A stretch of DNA of 64,000 bases, taken from contig NZ_CP040748.1 in NCBI RefSeq assembly GCF_006007965.1, positions 620,001-684,000 of the forward strand, written 5' to 3'. This DNA is from Nocardioides jishulii (GTDB lineage: Bacteria; Actinomycetota; Actinomycetes; Propionibacteriales; Nocardioidaceae). The translations under genes and the position numbers were made by a program. Of the stretch, positions 51,579 through 59,655 are shown one piece after another; the stretch's first letter is position 1, and each line of letters opens with the position of its first letter. The notes under the pieces are model-generated. The model did not search any database, was not told the origin of the DNA, and was given only the letters and a program-made list of their open reading frames with translations.

Positions 51579-52175
51579 GTCGCCCTCACGCACCAGCGTG
51601 AGGATGTTGCGGGTCCGGGGGCGAGGCGGACGGCTGTTGGGCACCTCGCCGCCGTTGGCGTCGAGGACCCTGACCGACGAGTTGTCGACGCAGGCGCGGA
51701 CGACGACCTGGTCCGGGTCTCTCGTCGCGCTGACGACGTCCTGGCGGACCACGACGGGGCGCCCGTCGATGCGCCAGCCGTTGACCTGGTACTCGGCGGC
51801 CGTGTTGAGCATCTCCTCCAGCGCAGCCCCCGTCACGCCGGGCAGCGGTGCGGTCGACTCCACGTCGGTGCCGTCCGGCTGACCGAGCACCTTGCCGAAG
51901 GTGTCGAAGAAGGTGTCGCTGCCCTTCTCGACGGCTGCGAGCGTGACGTCCGGGAGGTCGGCAGGGGACACGGACGTACCCGGGGCGGCAGGCTCGGAGG
52001 GCGGTGCGGGTGAACCGTCCACTGCCGCGGAGGTCGTCGTGCCCGGACCGTCGGTCGCGGGACGCGGCGAGTCGGAGCACCCGACCGCGGTCACGAGCAG
52101 GGCCAGGGCGAGCGCCCCGGTGACCGCTCGAACGCCGCCGGGCCGGCCGCTGCGGGCCGGGTCGTGGACATCCAT
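51531..52175 (-). CDS. Putative lipoprotein of unknown function
   Basis: A 214-residue protein with a basic start, hydrophobic core ALALALLVTAVGC ending in a lipobox Cys near residue 33, a long Pro/Ser/Thr linker, and a compact domain in the last 125 residues that includes VVRACVDNSSVRVLDANGG and ends with a Cys. Two cysteines suggest a disulfide. Weak resemblance to small Mce-associated/NTF2-like lipoproteins. The ATG at 52175 has a strong GGAGGGGG ribosome site; TAGCAT on the minus strand (52234-52239) is a possible -10. It may sit with the EPS export apparatus, since it overlaps the Wzz-like gene end. Confidence 0.75.
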   Translation of the reverse strand: MDVHDPARSGRPGGVRAVTGALALALLVTAVGCSDSPRPATDGPGTTTSAAVDGSPAPPSEPAAPGTSVSPADLPDVTLAAVEKGSDTFFDTFGKVLGQPDGTDVESTAPLPGVTGAALEEMLNTAAEYQVNGWRIDGRPVVVRQDVVSATRDPDQVVVRACVDNSSVRVLDANGGEVPNSRPPRPRTRNILTLVREGDSWAVDAYRPAVRPNC

Positions 52176-52621
52176 GCGAAACCCCCTCCAGAGAACGAAC
52201 CTGTCGGGACGACCGGTTCGGACATTGCTGGTCATGCTAGGGCCACCGCGGCCCCTCCGGAGGGCTCGGGGCCACGCTGCGGACGCCGATTCCGGAGGGC
52301 TTCCCGCGGACCTACCGAATACTCGGGAAAACGGACTGCATCCCGTCTACACGCCCGAACGCGCCCATAGCATCGCCAGCGTCCCGTCAGGGGACTTGGC
52401 CCGGCGAATGTCAGCCTCGCCGGGCAGCGCTCAACCGGGGGTCAAGTGTCTGTTGTCAGGCGTGCCGTTGCCACTGCCGTCTCCATCGCCGTCGGCGGTG
52501 GGGACATCAGCGCTCCACAACGTGCGGCCTGCGTTCGAAGGACCTTCCGGGTCGACCCGCCGAGGCGGCCGGGAAGAGCAGGCGTGGGCAGACCTGGGTC
52601 GACGAGAAAGAGGAACGGAAG
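52176..52621. other. 446-bp non-coding gap before the giant surface-protein gene
   Basis: No gene is supported here. It holds the minus-strand lipoprotein promoter (TAGCAT, 52234-52239) and a plus-strand TAGCAT (52368-52373) that could start a ~240-nt leader for the giant gene. AGAGGAACGGAAG gives a ribosome site for the ATG at 52622. No striking repeats were seen. Confidence 0.4.
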
Positions 52622-55600
52622 ATGAGTCCACGACTGAAGCGCATGGTGGTCGCCATGTCGCTCACGGCCCTGGTGGCCGTACCGGGAGCAGCGCTCGCCG
52701 CCCCCGTGGCACATGCCGGGACGGTTGCTGCCGGCGCGCCGGCACCCGCCGAGGTGATCGGCGACGCGCCCGGGACCGCAGCCGCCTCCTGCTTCGAGGT
52801 CAAGCAGCTCCGTCCCTCGGCGCCCGACGGCGTCTACTGGCTCTACACGTCGCGCCTCACCCAGCCGATGCAGTTCTTCTGCGACCAGACCACCGACGGT
52901 GGCGGCTGGGTGCTCGTGGGCAAGGGGCGCGAGACGTGGAAGCAGGACCACTCCGGCCAGAACGGTGTCGCGGCGGACGGCAACACGACAGCCGCGATCC
53001 GCACCCCGGGACCCGGAAGCTCCCTCAACGTCGCCGTGCAGCTCGACGTGCCCACGGTGGACGGACTCCTGGACGGGGCCCCCGTCAGCTCCCTCTCCAG
53101 CGGCAACTCCGGCGACGGGGTCCGGCTGCGCCGGGCCCTCGACAGTGACGGCCTCCTGTGGCAGGAGGTGCGGACCCGCTACCGCAGCATGAGTGGCTGG
53201 TCGTGGAGCATCCTGGGGGCTGAGCACCCGCTCAGCGGCTCCACCATCGGAGGGCTCTCCTTCAGCAACGGCACCAACACCAACTACGGCACCAGCCAGC
53301 TCCACAACCGCGTGACCACCACGGGTGGCTCCGGCCGTGGATGGCGCTACGGGTTCCGCTACGGGAGCATGGTGACCGGTCAGAACAACTCGACCACACA
53401 CCTGTGGGCGCCCACGAACGGTGGGGGCAACGCGGCCCCCTACACGCAGGTCTACCTGCGCCCCCGGGTCCTGTCGTCCTCCTTCCAGGCTGTCGGTGAC
53501 AGCGGCACGCCCGCACGGGAGAAGCCGCGGTCGCTGCGTGACACCGCCGACGTGATGCCGTGGGGTGTCTCCGGCACCCGGGGCAGCACCTCGTCGGAGT
53601 TCAACAAGGAGGTCCAGGCCTTCGCCGAGGCTGACGGCGTGATGTATGTCGGCGGCAACTTCCGTTACGTCCAGCGGGACAACGGTGGCACCGGGCGCGT
53701 GGAGCAGTCGTTCCTCGCAGCGTTCGACAAGTCGACAGGGGAGTGGATCAGCTCGTTCCGGCCCCAGCTCAACGAGCAGGTCCACTCGCTCGCGGTCCTG
53801 CCCGACGGGACCGTCGTCGCCGGCGGTGCCTTCAGCCAGGCCAACGGCAGGGCGGAGACTGCCCTGGTCGCCCTCGACCCGGTCTCCGGCGCGACGCGGC
53901 CCGACTGGAACGTCCGGGTGGAGAACCGGGTCACCGGCAGCCCGCTGCGCATCATGACGCTCGACTACCGCGACGGACACCTCTACCTCGGCGGTGGACT
54001 GACCCACCTCGCCGGTGGGAGCGCGCCCACCACCTACCGCTACGCGAAGAACGCGGCGCGCATCTCCGTCCCCGGCTACACCCCCAGCAACGGGTGGAAC
54101 CCTGACTTCAACGGCACGGTCTTCGACCTGTCGCCGTCCGCCTCCGCGTCGAAGCTCTACTCCGCGGGATTCTTCACCACGGCGGTCGGTGAGACAGCGA
54201 CCAACGCGGCCGTCGTGTCGACGGGAACGACCGCCACCCTCCTCTCGAGCGGATGGAACCCCGTGTGGGCCGCTCCGAAGAGCTACCAGATGACGATCGT
54301 CGAGGGCGACGCCAACCGCTTCTACTCCGGTGGCTCCGAACACCTCGTCTTCGGATTCGACCAGACGACCTACGCCCGCACCAGCGGGACCATCTCGAAG
54401 AGCTTCGGCGGCGACACCCAGTCGTCCGACAGGTCCGACGACGGCCTGCTCTTCTTCGGGAGCCACGCCAACGAGTTCATCTACAACAACGCCTTCTCGT
54501 GGCCCAACCTCACCAGCGGCTGGAACCGTGCCGACAACGTCAAGTGGCTCGGCGTGTGGGACGCCTCCACCGGCGACTACGTCCCGGACTTCAGCCCCAC
54601 GCTCAACATGCGTGCCGGCAGTGGCATCTGGGCGGTCGAGGTCGACTCGACCGGCAAGGTGTGGGCGGGCGGAGACGTGACGTCGGTCGGCACCCCCAAC
54701 GGCGTGAGGTGGTCCGGCGGATTCGCCCGCTTCCCACGCAGCGACTCCACGGCTCCGGGAGCTCCCGGCAACCTGCGGCGTACCGCCAGCACGGCGAGCA
54801 CGGTGACGCTGGGCTGGAACGCTGCCCCCGGTGGTCCGGCGAGGTACCAGGTCCTCCGTGACGACCGGGTCGTCGCCGTCACCAACGGCACCCAGACCTC
54901 CCTCGTGGTCCCCCGGGGCGACTCAGGACGGTTCTTCGTGCGGGCGGTCGACGCGGCCGGCAACGTGGGCGCCTCGACCTCCGTGCTGAACCTTGACGAC
55001 CTGCCGGTGAACCAGGCGCCGTCGGCGACCTTCACCAGCGGCGTCGAGGGCCTGACCGTCTCTCTCGACGCTGCCGGATCGACGGACCCGGACGGTTCGA
55101 TCGTCTCCTACGAGTGGGACTTCGGCGACGGATCGACAGGTTCGGGGAGCACGGCGTCGCACACCTACACAGCCGCCGGCGACCACACGGTGCGCCTCAC
55201 CGTGACCGACGACGCCGGCGCCACCGGGGTCACGCAACGGACCGTCAGGGTCGCCGAGCCCTCCACCGTCACCACCGAGGTGGTGTCGTTGGGGTCGGAG
55301 TGGAAGTGGCGTTATGAGGCGGATGCTCCGGCGGCGGACTGGAGGAGTGATCCGCAGCGGTCGGCTGGGTGGTCGAGCGGTGTGGGGACGTTGGGGTGGG
55401 GGACGACGCCGTTGGGGACGAAGATCGATGATGCGTTCCCGACGACGAGCTCGCGGCCGTTGACGGCGTACTTCACCCAGCGGGTGGAGATCGACGATGC
55501 CTCGAGGGTCACTGAGCTGGTGCTGGACTCGTGGGCGGATGACGGTGCGGTGTTCTACGTCAACGGCACGGAGGTGGCGCGTCGGAACATGCCGACGGGC

Positions 55601-56584
55601 ACGGTGGGGCACGGGACGTACGCGGTGGCGGCGCGGCAGACGGCGGCGGCGAAGGCTGATCCGGTGCGGGTGTCGGTGCCGGTGGGTCTGTTGCGGGACG
55701 GGGTGAACCTGGTCGCGGTGGAGACCCACCTGAACTTCCGGGGCACGCCCAACGTCTCCTTCGACATGTCGATCACCAAGACCGTGGAGAACCGTCCGGC
55801 GAACCTGACTCCGACGGCGGTGTTCGACGCCGACTCCGCCGACCTCGTCGCGCGGTTCGACGCCAGCGGTTCCACGGACCCGGACGGTTCGATCGTCTCC
55901 TACGAGTGGGACTTCGGCGACGGCACGACTGGTTCCGGGGTCACGGCCTCGCACGCCTACGCCGCCCCCGGTGTCTGGACCGTGACGCTCACCGTCACCG
56001 ACGCTGGGGGCAAGACCGCCTCCGCGTCGCTCCCGGTCACCGTCGGCTCCCTGCCGACCGTCACCGAGGTGGTGTCGTTGGGGTCGGAGTGGAAGTGGCG
56101 TTATGAGGCGGATGCTCCGGCGGCGGACTGGAGGAGTGATCCGCAGCGGTCGGCTGGGTGGTCGAGCGGTGTGGGGACGTTGGGGTGGGGGACGACGCCG
56201 TTGGGGACGAAGATCGATGATGCGTTCCCGACGACGAGCTCGCGGCCGTTGACGGCGTACTTCACCCAGCGGGTGGAGATCGAGGATGCCTCGAGGGTCA
56301 CTGAGCTGGTGCTGGACTCGTGGGCGGATGACGGTGCGGTGTTCTACGTGAACGGCACGGAGGTGGCGCGTCGGAACATGCCGACGGGCACGGTGGGGCA
56401 CGGGACGTACGCGGTGGCGGCGCGGCAGACGGCGGCGGCGAAGGCTGATCCGGTGCGGGTGTCGGTGCCGGTGGGTCTGTTGCGGGACGGGGTGAACCTG
56501 GTCGCGGTGGAGACCCACCTGAACTTCCGGGGCACGCCCAACGTCTCCTTCGACATGGTCGCGACGCTGACCACCAACGAGTGA
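52622..56584 (+). CDS. Giant secreted protein: fibrinogen-like GGGW domain, PKD domains and duplicated beta-sandwich
   Basis: 1320 residues. A cleavable signal peptide (LTALVAVPGAALAA) is followed by a fibrinogen-like YCDxxxxGGGW domain (FFCDQTTDGGGWVLVG, about residues 50-285), a long repeat-rich middle (300-700) with motifs such as MYVGGNFRYV and LYLGGGLTHLAGGS that suggest a propeller, a fibronectin-type-III-like part (715-790), then PKD (800-882), beta-sandwich A (884-1049), PKD (1062-1145) and beta-sandwich B (1147-1312). A and B are almost identical. There is no sortase or membrane anchor; it is released or bound to surface glycan. Adhesion or polysaccharide binding is inferred from domain types. 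It is the largest product of the EPS locus. Confidence 0.85.
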   Translation: MSPRLKRMVVAMSLTALVAVPGAALAAPVAHAGTVAAGAPAPAEVIGDAPGTAAASCFEVKQLRPSAPDGVYWLYTSRLTQPMQFFCDQTTDGGGWVLVGKGRETWKQDHSGQNGVAADGNTTAAIRTPGPGSSLNVAVQLDVPTVDGLLDGAPVSSLSSGNSGDGVRLRRALDSDGLLWQEVRTRYRSMSGWSWSILGAEHPLSGSTIGGLSFSNGTNTNYGTSQLHNRVTTTGGSGRGWRYGFRYGSMVTGQNNSTTHLWAPTNGGGNAAPYTQVYLRPRVLSSSFQAVGDSGTPAREKPRSLRDTADVMPWGVSGTRGSTSSEFNKEVQAFAEADGVMYVGGNFRYVQRDNGGTGRVEQSFLAAFDKSTGEWISSFRPQLNEQVHSLAVLPDGTVVAGGAFSQANGRAETALVALDPVSGATRPDWNVRVENRVTGSPLRIMTLDYRDGHLYLGGGLTHLAGGSAPTTYRYAKNAARISVPGYTPSNGWNPDFNGTVFDLSPSASASKLYSAGFFTTAVGETATNAAVVSTGTTATLLSSGWNPVWAAPKSYQMTIVEGDANRFYSGGSEHLVFGFDQTTYARTSGTISKSFGGDTQSSDRSDDGLLFFGSHANEFIYNNAFSWPNLTSGWNRADNVKWLGVWDASTGDYVPDFSPTLNMRAGSGIWAVEVDSTGKVWAGGDVTSVGTPNGVRWSGGFARFPRSDSTAPGAPGNLRRTASTASTVTLGWNAAPGGPARYQVLRDDRVVAVTNGTQTSLVVPRGDSGRFFVRAVDAAGNVGASTSVLNLDDLPVNQAPSATFTSGVEGLTVSLDAAGSTDPDGSIVSYEWDFGDGSTGSGSTASHTYTAAGDHTVRLTVTDDAGATGVTQRTVRVAEPSTVTTEVVSLGSEWKWRYEADAPAADWRSDPQRSAGWSSGVGTLGWGTTPLGTKIDDAFPTTSSRPLTAYFTQRVEIDDASRVTELVLDSWADDGAVFYVNGTEVARRNMPTGTVGHGTYAVAARQTAAAKADPVRVSVPVGLLRDGVNLVAVETHLNFRGTPNVSFDMSITKTVENRPANLTPTAVFDADSADLVARFDASGSTDPDGSIVSYEWDFGDGTTGSGVTASHAYAAPGVWTVTLTVTDAGGKTASASLPVTVGSLPTVTEVVSLGSEWKWRYEADAPAADWRSDPQRSAGWSSGVGTLGWGTTPLGTKIDDAFPTTSSRPLTAYFTQRVEIEDASRVTELVLDSWADDGAVFYVNGTEVARRNMPTGTVGHGTYAVAARQTAAAKADPVRVSVPVGLLRDGVNLVAVETHLNFRGTPNVSFDMVATLTTNE
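55273..55768. repeat. 496-bp repeat copy A inside the giant surface-protein gene
   Basis: Matches 56062-56557 with an offset of 789 bp; only two substitutions were found by eye (the GAC/GAG codon in EIDDAS vs EIEDAS and a silent GTC/GTG). It encodes one beta-sandwich of about 165 residues. Codons are G-ending (GGG, TTG, GCG, TCG) with some GAT and TAT, whereas surrounding codons end in C. Confidence 0.97.
56062..56557. repeat. 496-bp repeat copy B inside the giant surface-protein gene
   Basis: The second copy of the segment at 55273-55768. The PKD-coding DNA preceding each copy is also partly duplicated (identical for about 50 bp at 55082 and 55874, offset 792). Confidence 0.97.
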
Positions 56585-56639
56585 GCACCGAACGCCCGAG
56601 AACAGGTAGAGCGGGAGGACAGGTGAGGGGAGTGCGGGG

Positions 56640-57287
56640 ATGAGGGAGCTGCGGGGGCCGCGAAGGATCGCGGCCGAGTCAGTCTTCGCCCTCCGTCGCG
56701 CCTGGTACCGCGTGCGGTTCCCGGGGCTGACGGTCGGCAAGGACGTGCGGTTCGTCGGACGGATCCGGGTGCGGGGAGGCACGAAGGTCGTCCTCGGCGA
56801 CCGCGTGAGGGTCCGGAAGCTCGTCCGGATCAACGGCGGTGGCGTGGTCCACGTCGGCCCCGACACGCTCCTCAACGGATGTTGGATCATGGCGTCCACC
56901 TCGGTGGAGATCGGAGCCAGGTCCTTGGTGTCGGACGCCGGGATCCTCGACACCGACTACCACAACCTGGACCCCGAGCGGCGGCACGATCCGCCGACCG
57001 ACCGCACCCGGGCACCGGTCGTGCTTGGCGAGAACGTCTGGCTCGGGTCGGCCTCGATGGTCCTGAAGGGGTCCACCATCGGGCGGGACAGCGTCGTCGC
57101 CGCCGGCGCCGTCGTCCGGGGCGAGGTGCCCCCTCGGGTGGTCGTCTCGGGCAACCCGGCCACCGTGGTGAAGAAGTTCGCCGACGGGCCGGTGACCCAC
57201 CGTGCCGAGCCACACGCCAATGAGCCACAGCCCAGCGAGCCACACAGGACCGATGCACCCGACACGAAGGATGGAACCCATGGATGA
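56640..57287 (+). CDS. Hexapeptide-repeat acyltransferase
   Basis: A 215-residue left-handed beta-helix transferase. Hexapeptide repeats are seen at VGKDVRFVGRIRVRGG and VVLGDRVRVRKLVRING, and the C-terminal NVWLGSASMVLKGSTIGRDSVVAAGAVV (shown in part: LKGSTIGRDSVVAAGAVV) is the acetyl-CoA-binding part of the NodL/LacA-like class. DTDYHNLDPE probably carries the catalytic His. It likely acetylates a sugar of the exopolysaccharide. The C-terminal 35 residues are a His/Glu/Pro low-complexity tail whose coding end overlaps the next gene's start by 8 bp. Confidence 0.87.
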   Translation: MRELRGPRRIAAESVFALRRAWYRVRFPGLTVGKDVRFVGRIRVRGGTKVVLGDRVRVRKLVRINGGGVVHVGPDTLLNGCWIMASTSVEIGARSLVSDAGILDTDYHNLDPERRHDPPTDRTRAPVVLGENVWLGSASMVLKGSTIGRDSVVAAGAVVRGEVPPRVVVSGNPATVVKKFADGPVTHRAEPHANEPQPSEPHRTDAPDTKDGTHG

Positions 57288-58020
57288 CCGCCAGCAGCTG
57301 GAGAACTACTTCGCGACGGTGGACGAGGCCCAGCTCCGGTTGAAGGCGACCAAGCCCTCCGACAGCCGTCTGCGCGTGGCCGCCAAGCGGTTGGTCCCGA
57401 TGGATCGACGCAGCCAGGCGCGGATGGCGGTCACCAACGCCGTCCGTCCGCTCGAACGTCGCAAGGCCGCCCGGATCGAGGCCACCACCCCGCGCCTGCG
57501 TCTCCACCTGGGGTCTGGCGGAGAGCACAAGGAGGGCTGGATCAACGTCGACTGCGTCGGCGACCCGGTCGAGCTCGCCTGGAACCTGGCGCACGGCATC
57601 CCCTTCGGTGACGCCTCAGCCGAGGCGATCTTCCACGAGCACCTCTTCGAGCACATCCCGCTGCGCGCTGGCGTGGGCCTGATGGACGAGTGCTTCCGTG
57701 TGCTGAAGCCCGGAGGGATCCTCCGGGTGGGCGTGCCCGACGCCGGAGCACTGATCCGTTCCTACGTGGGTGACGGGGAGTACGTCGACGCCCTGCACCC
57801 CGGACGCCCGACCGGGCTGATCGCCGTGCAGGAGCTCTTCTACTGGCACGAGCACGTCACCATGTTCGACGACGAGACGTTGGCCATGGTCTTCCGTGCC
57901 GGAGGCTTCCCCGACCCGGTACGCCGCAAGTACGGCGACACGGACCTCGAGTGGGTGCCCGACACCGACACCCGTGCCTCGCAGACGCTCTACATGGAGG
58001 CGCGCAAGCCGCTCGGCTGA
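57280..58020 (+). CDS. Class I SAM-dependent methyltransferase
   Basis: A 246-residue methyltransferase. The SAM-binding motif I is LRLHLGSGGEHKEGWINVD near residues 70-88, then IFHEHLFEHIPLRAG (motif II) and LKPGGILRVGVPDAG (motif III) fit the methyltransferase-11 type found in polysaccharide clusters. The first 60 residues are a helical extension. AAGGA precedes the ATG at 57280 by 8 nt, so this start was chosen over two upstream in-frame ATGs. It overlaps the acyltransferase gene, so the two are coupled. The acceptor is probably a sugar of the EPS unit. Confidence 0.88.
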   Translation: MDDRQQLENYFATVDEAQLRLKATKPSDSRLRVAAKRLVPMDRRSQARMAVTNAVRPLERRKAARIEATTPRLRLHLGSGGEHKEGWINVDCVGDPVELAWNLAHGIPFGDASAEAIFHEHLFEHIPLRAGVGLMDECFRVLKPGGILRVGVPDAGALIRSYVGDGEYVDALHPGRPTGLIAVQELFYWHEHVTMFDDETLAMVFRAGGFPDPVRRKYGDTDLEWVPDTDTRASQTLYMEARKPLG

Positions 58021-58037
58021 GCTCGGACCTGCGTCGG

Positions 58038-59546
58038 TCAGGCCCGCGCCCGAAGCTGGTCGAGTCGCAGGTGCTTGCGGTCGGCGACCAGGTACGACCC
58101 GAAGGCGAGTCCGCCGACGGCGATGCCGACGACCAGCGACGTCGTGGTCGCGCCCAAGGAGGCCACGACGGCCAGCTGGGGGGCCGCGACGCAGGCGGCC
58201 AGGGCCAGGAGCACGCGCAGCACCGGGCGCCAGGGCAGTCGTACCCCGGTGGTGCGATGCACCTGGACCGAGGCCAGCACCGTGTCGAGCAGCATGCTGG
58301 CCACCCACGCCACGGCGGCACCCTCGATGCCCCAGTGCGGCACGAGCGCGACGTTGGCGGTGACGTTCACCGCCACCACGACGGTCTTGTTGACCATCAC
58401 CAGCCCTGCCCGGCCGGTCATGACCAGGAGCGTCTGGACGTTGCCGGCCCCGACCAGGACCAGGGCGCCCACGCACAGCAGCGCCATTGACAGGCGGGCG
58501 TCCCCGAAGTCGCCCCCCAGCCAGCCCAGGACGACGGGGGAGAAGATCGCCAGGGTGAGGTAGACGGGTCCCCCCAGGACCAGGGCCCACCCCGCCGTGG
58601 CGGAGTAGAGCTCGGTCAACGTCCGACGGTCGTCCTGGGCCACCAGAGCGCTGAACCGGGGTCCCACGGCGATGCGCAGGGCCGTCACGACGATGAAGCC
58701 GGCGAAGACGAAGCGCGCGGCTGCGCCGTACATCCCCGCGGCCGCAGCGCCGGCGAGGGCGCCCACGATGAGCACGTCGGCCCAGATCAGCGTCTGGTCC
58801 AGCCCGTTGGAGACGGTCCGAGGCGTGGCGAAGGCCAGGATGCGGCGGACGAGAGCACGTGGAGGCAGCGCGCCCGCGCCGCGCCGTGAACGGCGTCGTG
58901 CCACGACCGCGAGGACCACGCTCGCGACAGCGGCACCCGCTGCCCAGGGCACCGACCAGGCCAGCACGACCGCGACCGTGCCCGTCCCGAGGGCGCCGAC
59001 GGCCAGCAGCACGATCCGCAGGGAGGGGACGAGGGTCCGGTCGATCAGGGCGAACGGATAGACGGTGCCCAGGGCGCGCGTGCCGGCGACCGCGATGGTC
59101 AGGAGGACTGCTGCGACCAGGAAGGGGGCCGCCACGTCGACCGCCTCCCGCACCGGCGACGAGCTCGACGCCCCCGCGGCGAGCCACCGGCTCACCGCGT
59201 ACCACCCCAGGACGAGCAGGCAGGACCAGGCGAGCCCGATGACGAGGAGGGTCGCCAGGGCCGGTCTGACGAGGTCGGGCTCCTGGAGCCGGAGGCGGGG
59301 GACGAGCCAGATGGCCGTGGTGTCGAGGCCGAGCGAGCCGATGCTCAACGCGATGGTGAAGATCGCGACGACCTGCAGCACCACGCCGGCACCCTCCACA
59401 CCCAGCGTGCGGCCCAGCATGATGACGAAGGCGAAGCCCAGCAGGGCACTCAGCGCGGAACCGACGAGGACGACGGCAGCACCCCGTGCAGCGCGCCCCA
59501 GTTCTGCGTTCGGGGTTTCTCCAGCGGTGTCTTCAACGGTCGTGAT
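58038..59546 (-). CDS. Polysaccharide flippase (Wzx/MATE-like), apparent ATC start
   Basis: A 502-residue membrane protein with about 12-14 helices. Features such as GLDTTAIWLVPRLRL, SNGLDQTLIWADVLIVGALAG and LTLAIFSPVVLGWLGGDFG match the polysaccharide-export flippases that turn lipid-linked repeats across the membrane. The first helix, VVLVGSALSALLGFAFVIMLG, lies upstream of the first ATG (59420), so that ATG would remove half of it. In the same frame the only start with a ribosome site is ATC at 59546: GGGAGGG ends 8 nt before it. The frame is closed by a stop at 59610-59612 and has no other ATG, GTG or TTG between 59421 and 59609. Divergent from the polymerase gene. Confidence 0.85.
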   Translation of the reverse strand: MTTVEDTAGETPNAELGRAARGAAVVLVGSALSALLGFAFVIMLGRTLGVEGAGVVLQVVAIFTIALSIGSLGLDTTAIWLVPRLRLQEPDLVRPALATLLVIGLAWSCLLVLGWYAVSRWLAAGASSSSPVREAVDVAAPFLVAAVLLTIAVAGTRALGTVYPFALIDRTLVPSLRIVLLAVGALGTGTVAVVLAWSVPWAAGAAVASVVLAVVARRRSRRGAGALPPRALVRRILAFATPRTVSNGLDQTLIWADVLIVGALAGAAAAGMYGAAARFVFAGFIVVTALRIAVGPRFSALVAQDDRRTLTELYSATAGWALVLGGPVYLTLAIFSPVVLGWLGGDFGDARLSMALLCVGALVLVGAGNVQTLLVMTGRAGLVMVNKTVVVAVNVTANVALVPHWGIEGAAVAWVASMLLDTVLASVQVHRTTGVRLPWRPVLRVLLALAACVAAPQLAVVASLGATTTSLVVGIAVGGLAFGSYLVADRKHLRLDQLRARA

Positions 59547-59554
59547 GGCGGCGT

Positions 59555-59561
59555 CCCTCCC
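59555..59561 (-). promoter_or_regulatory. Ribosome-binding site that fixes the ATC start of the flippase
   Basis: Minus-strand GGGAGGG is followed by 8 nt (ACGCCGCC) and ATC ACG ACC. It is the only good ribosome site ahead of the conserved first helix. Confidence 0.6.
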
Positions 59562-59610
59562 ATGTCGTGACCCGTTCAGTGAGTCATCCCCGCGCGCCGT
59601 GGCCGCTGCC

Positions 59611-59616
59611 TATAGT
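59611..59616 (+). promoter_or_regulatory. -10 box (TATAGT) for the polymerase gene
   Basis: TATAGT is a strong -10 40 bp before the GTG of the polymerase; TACTAT on the opposite strand (59612-59617) could serve the flippase. No -35 is clear. Confidence 0.45.
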
Positions 59617-59655
59617 ACAAGCGCAAGCACCCCCTGCCCCGACTTCGAGGTCCCT

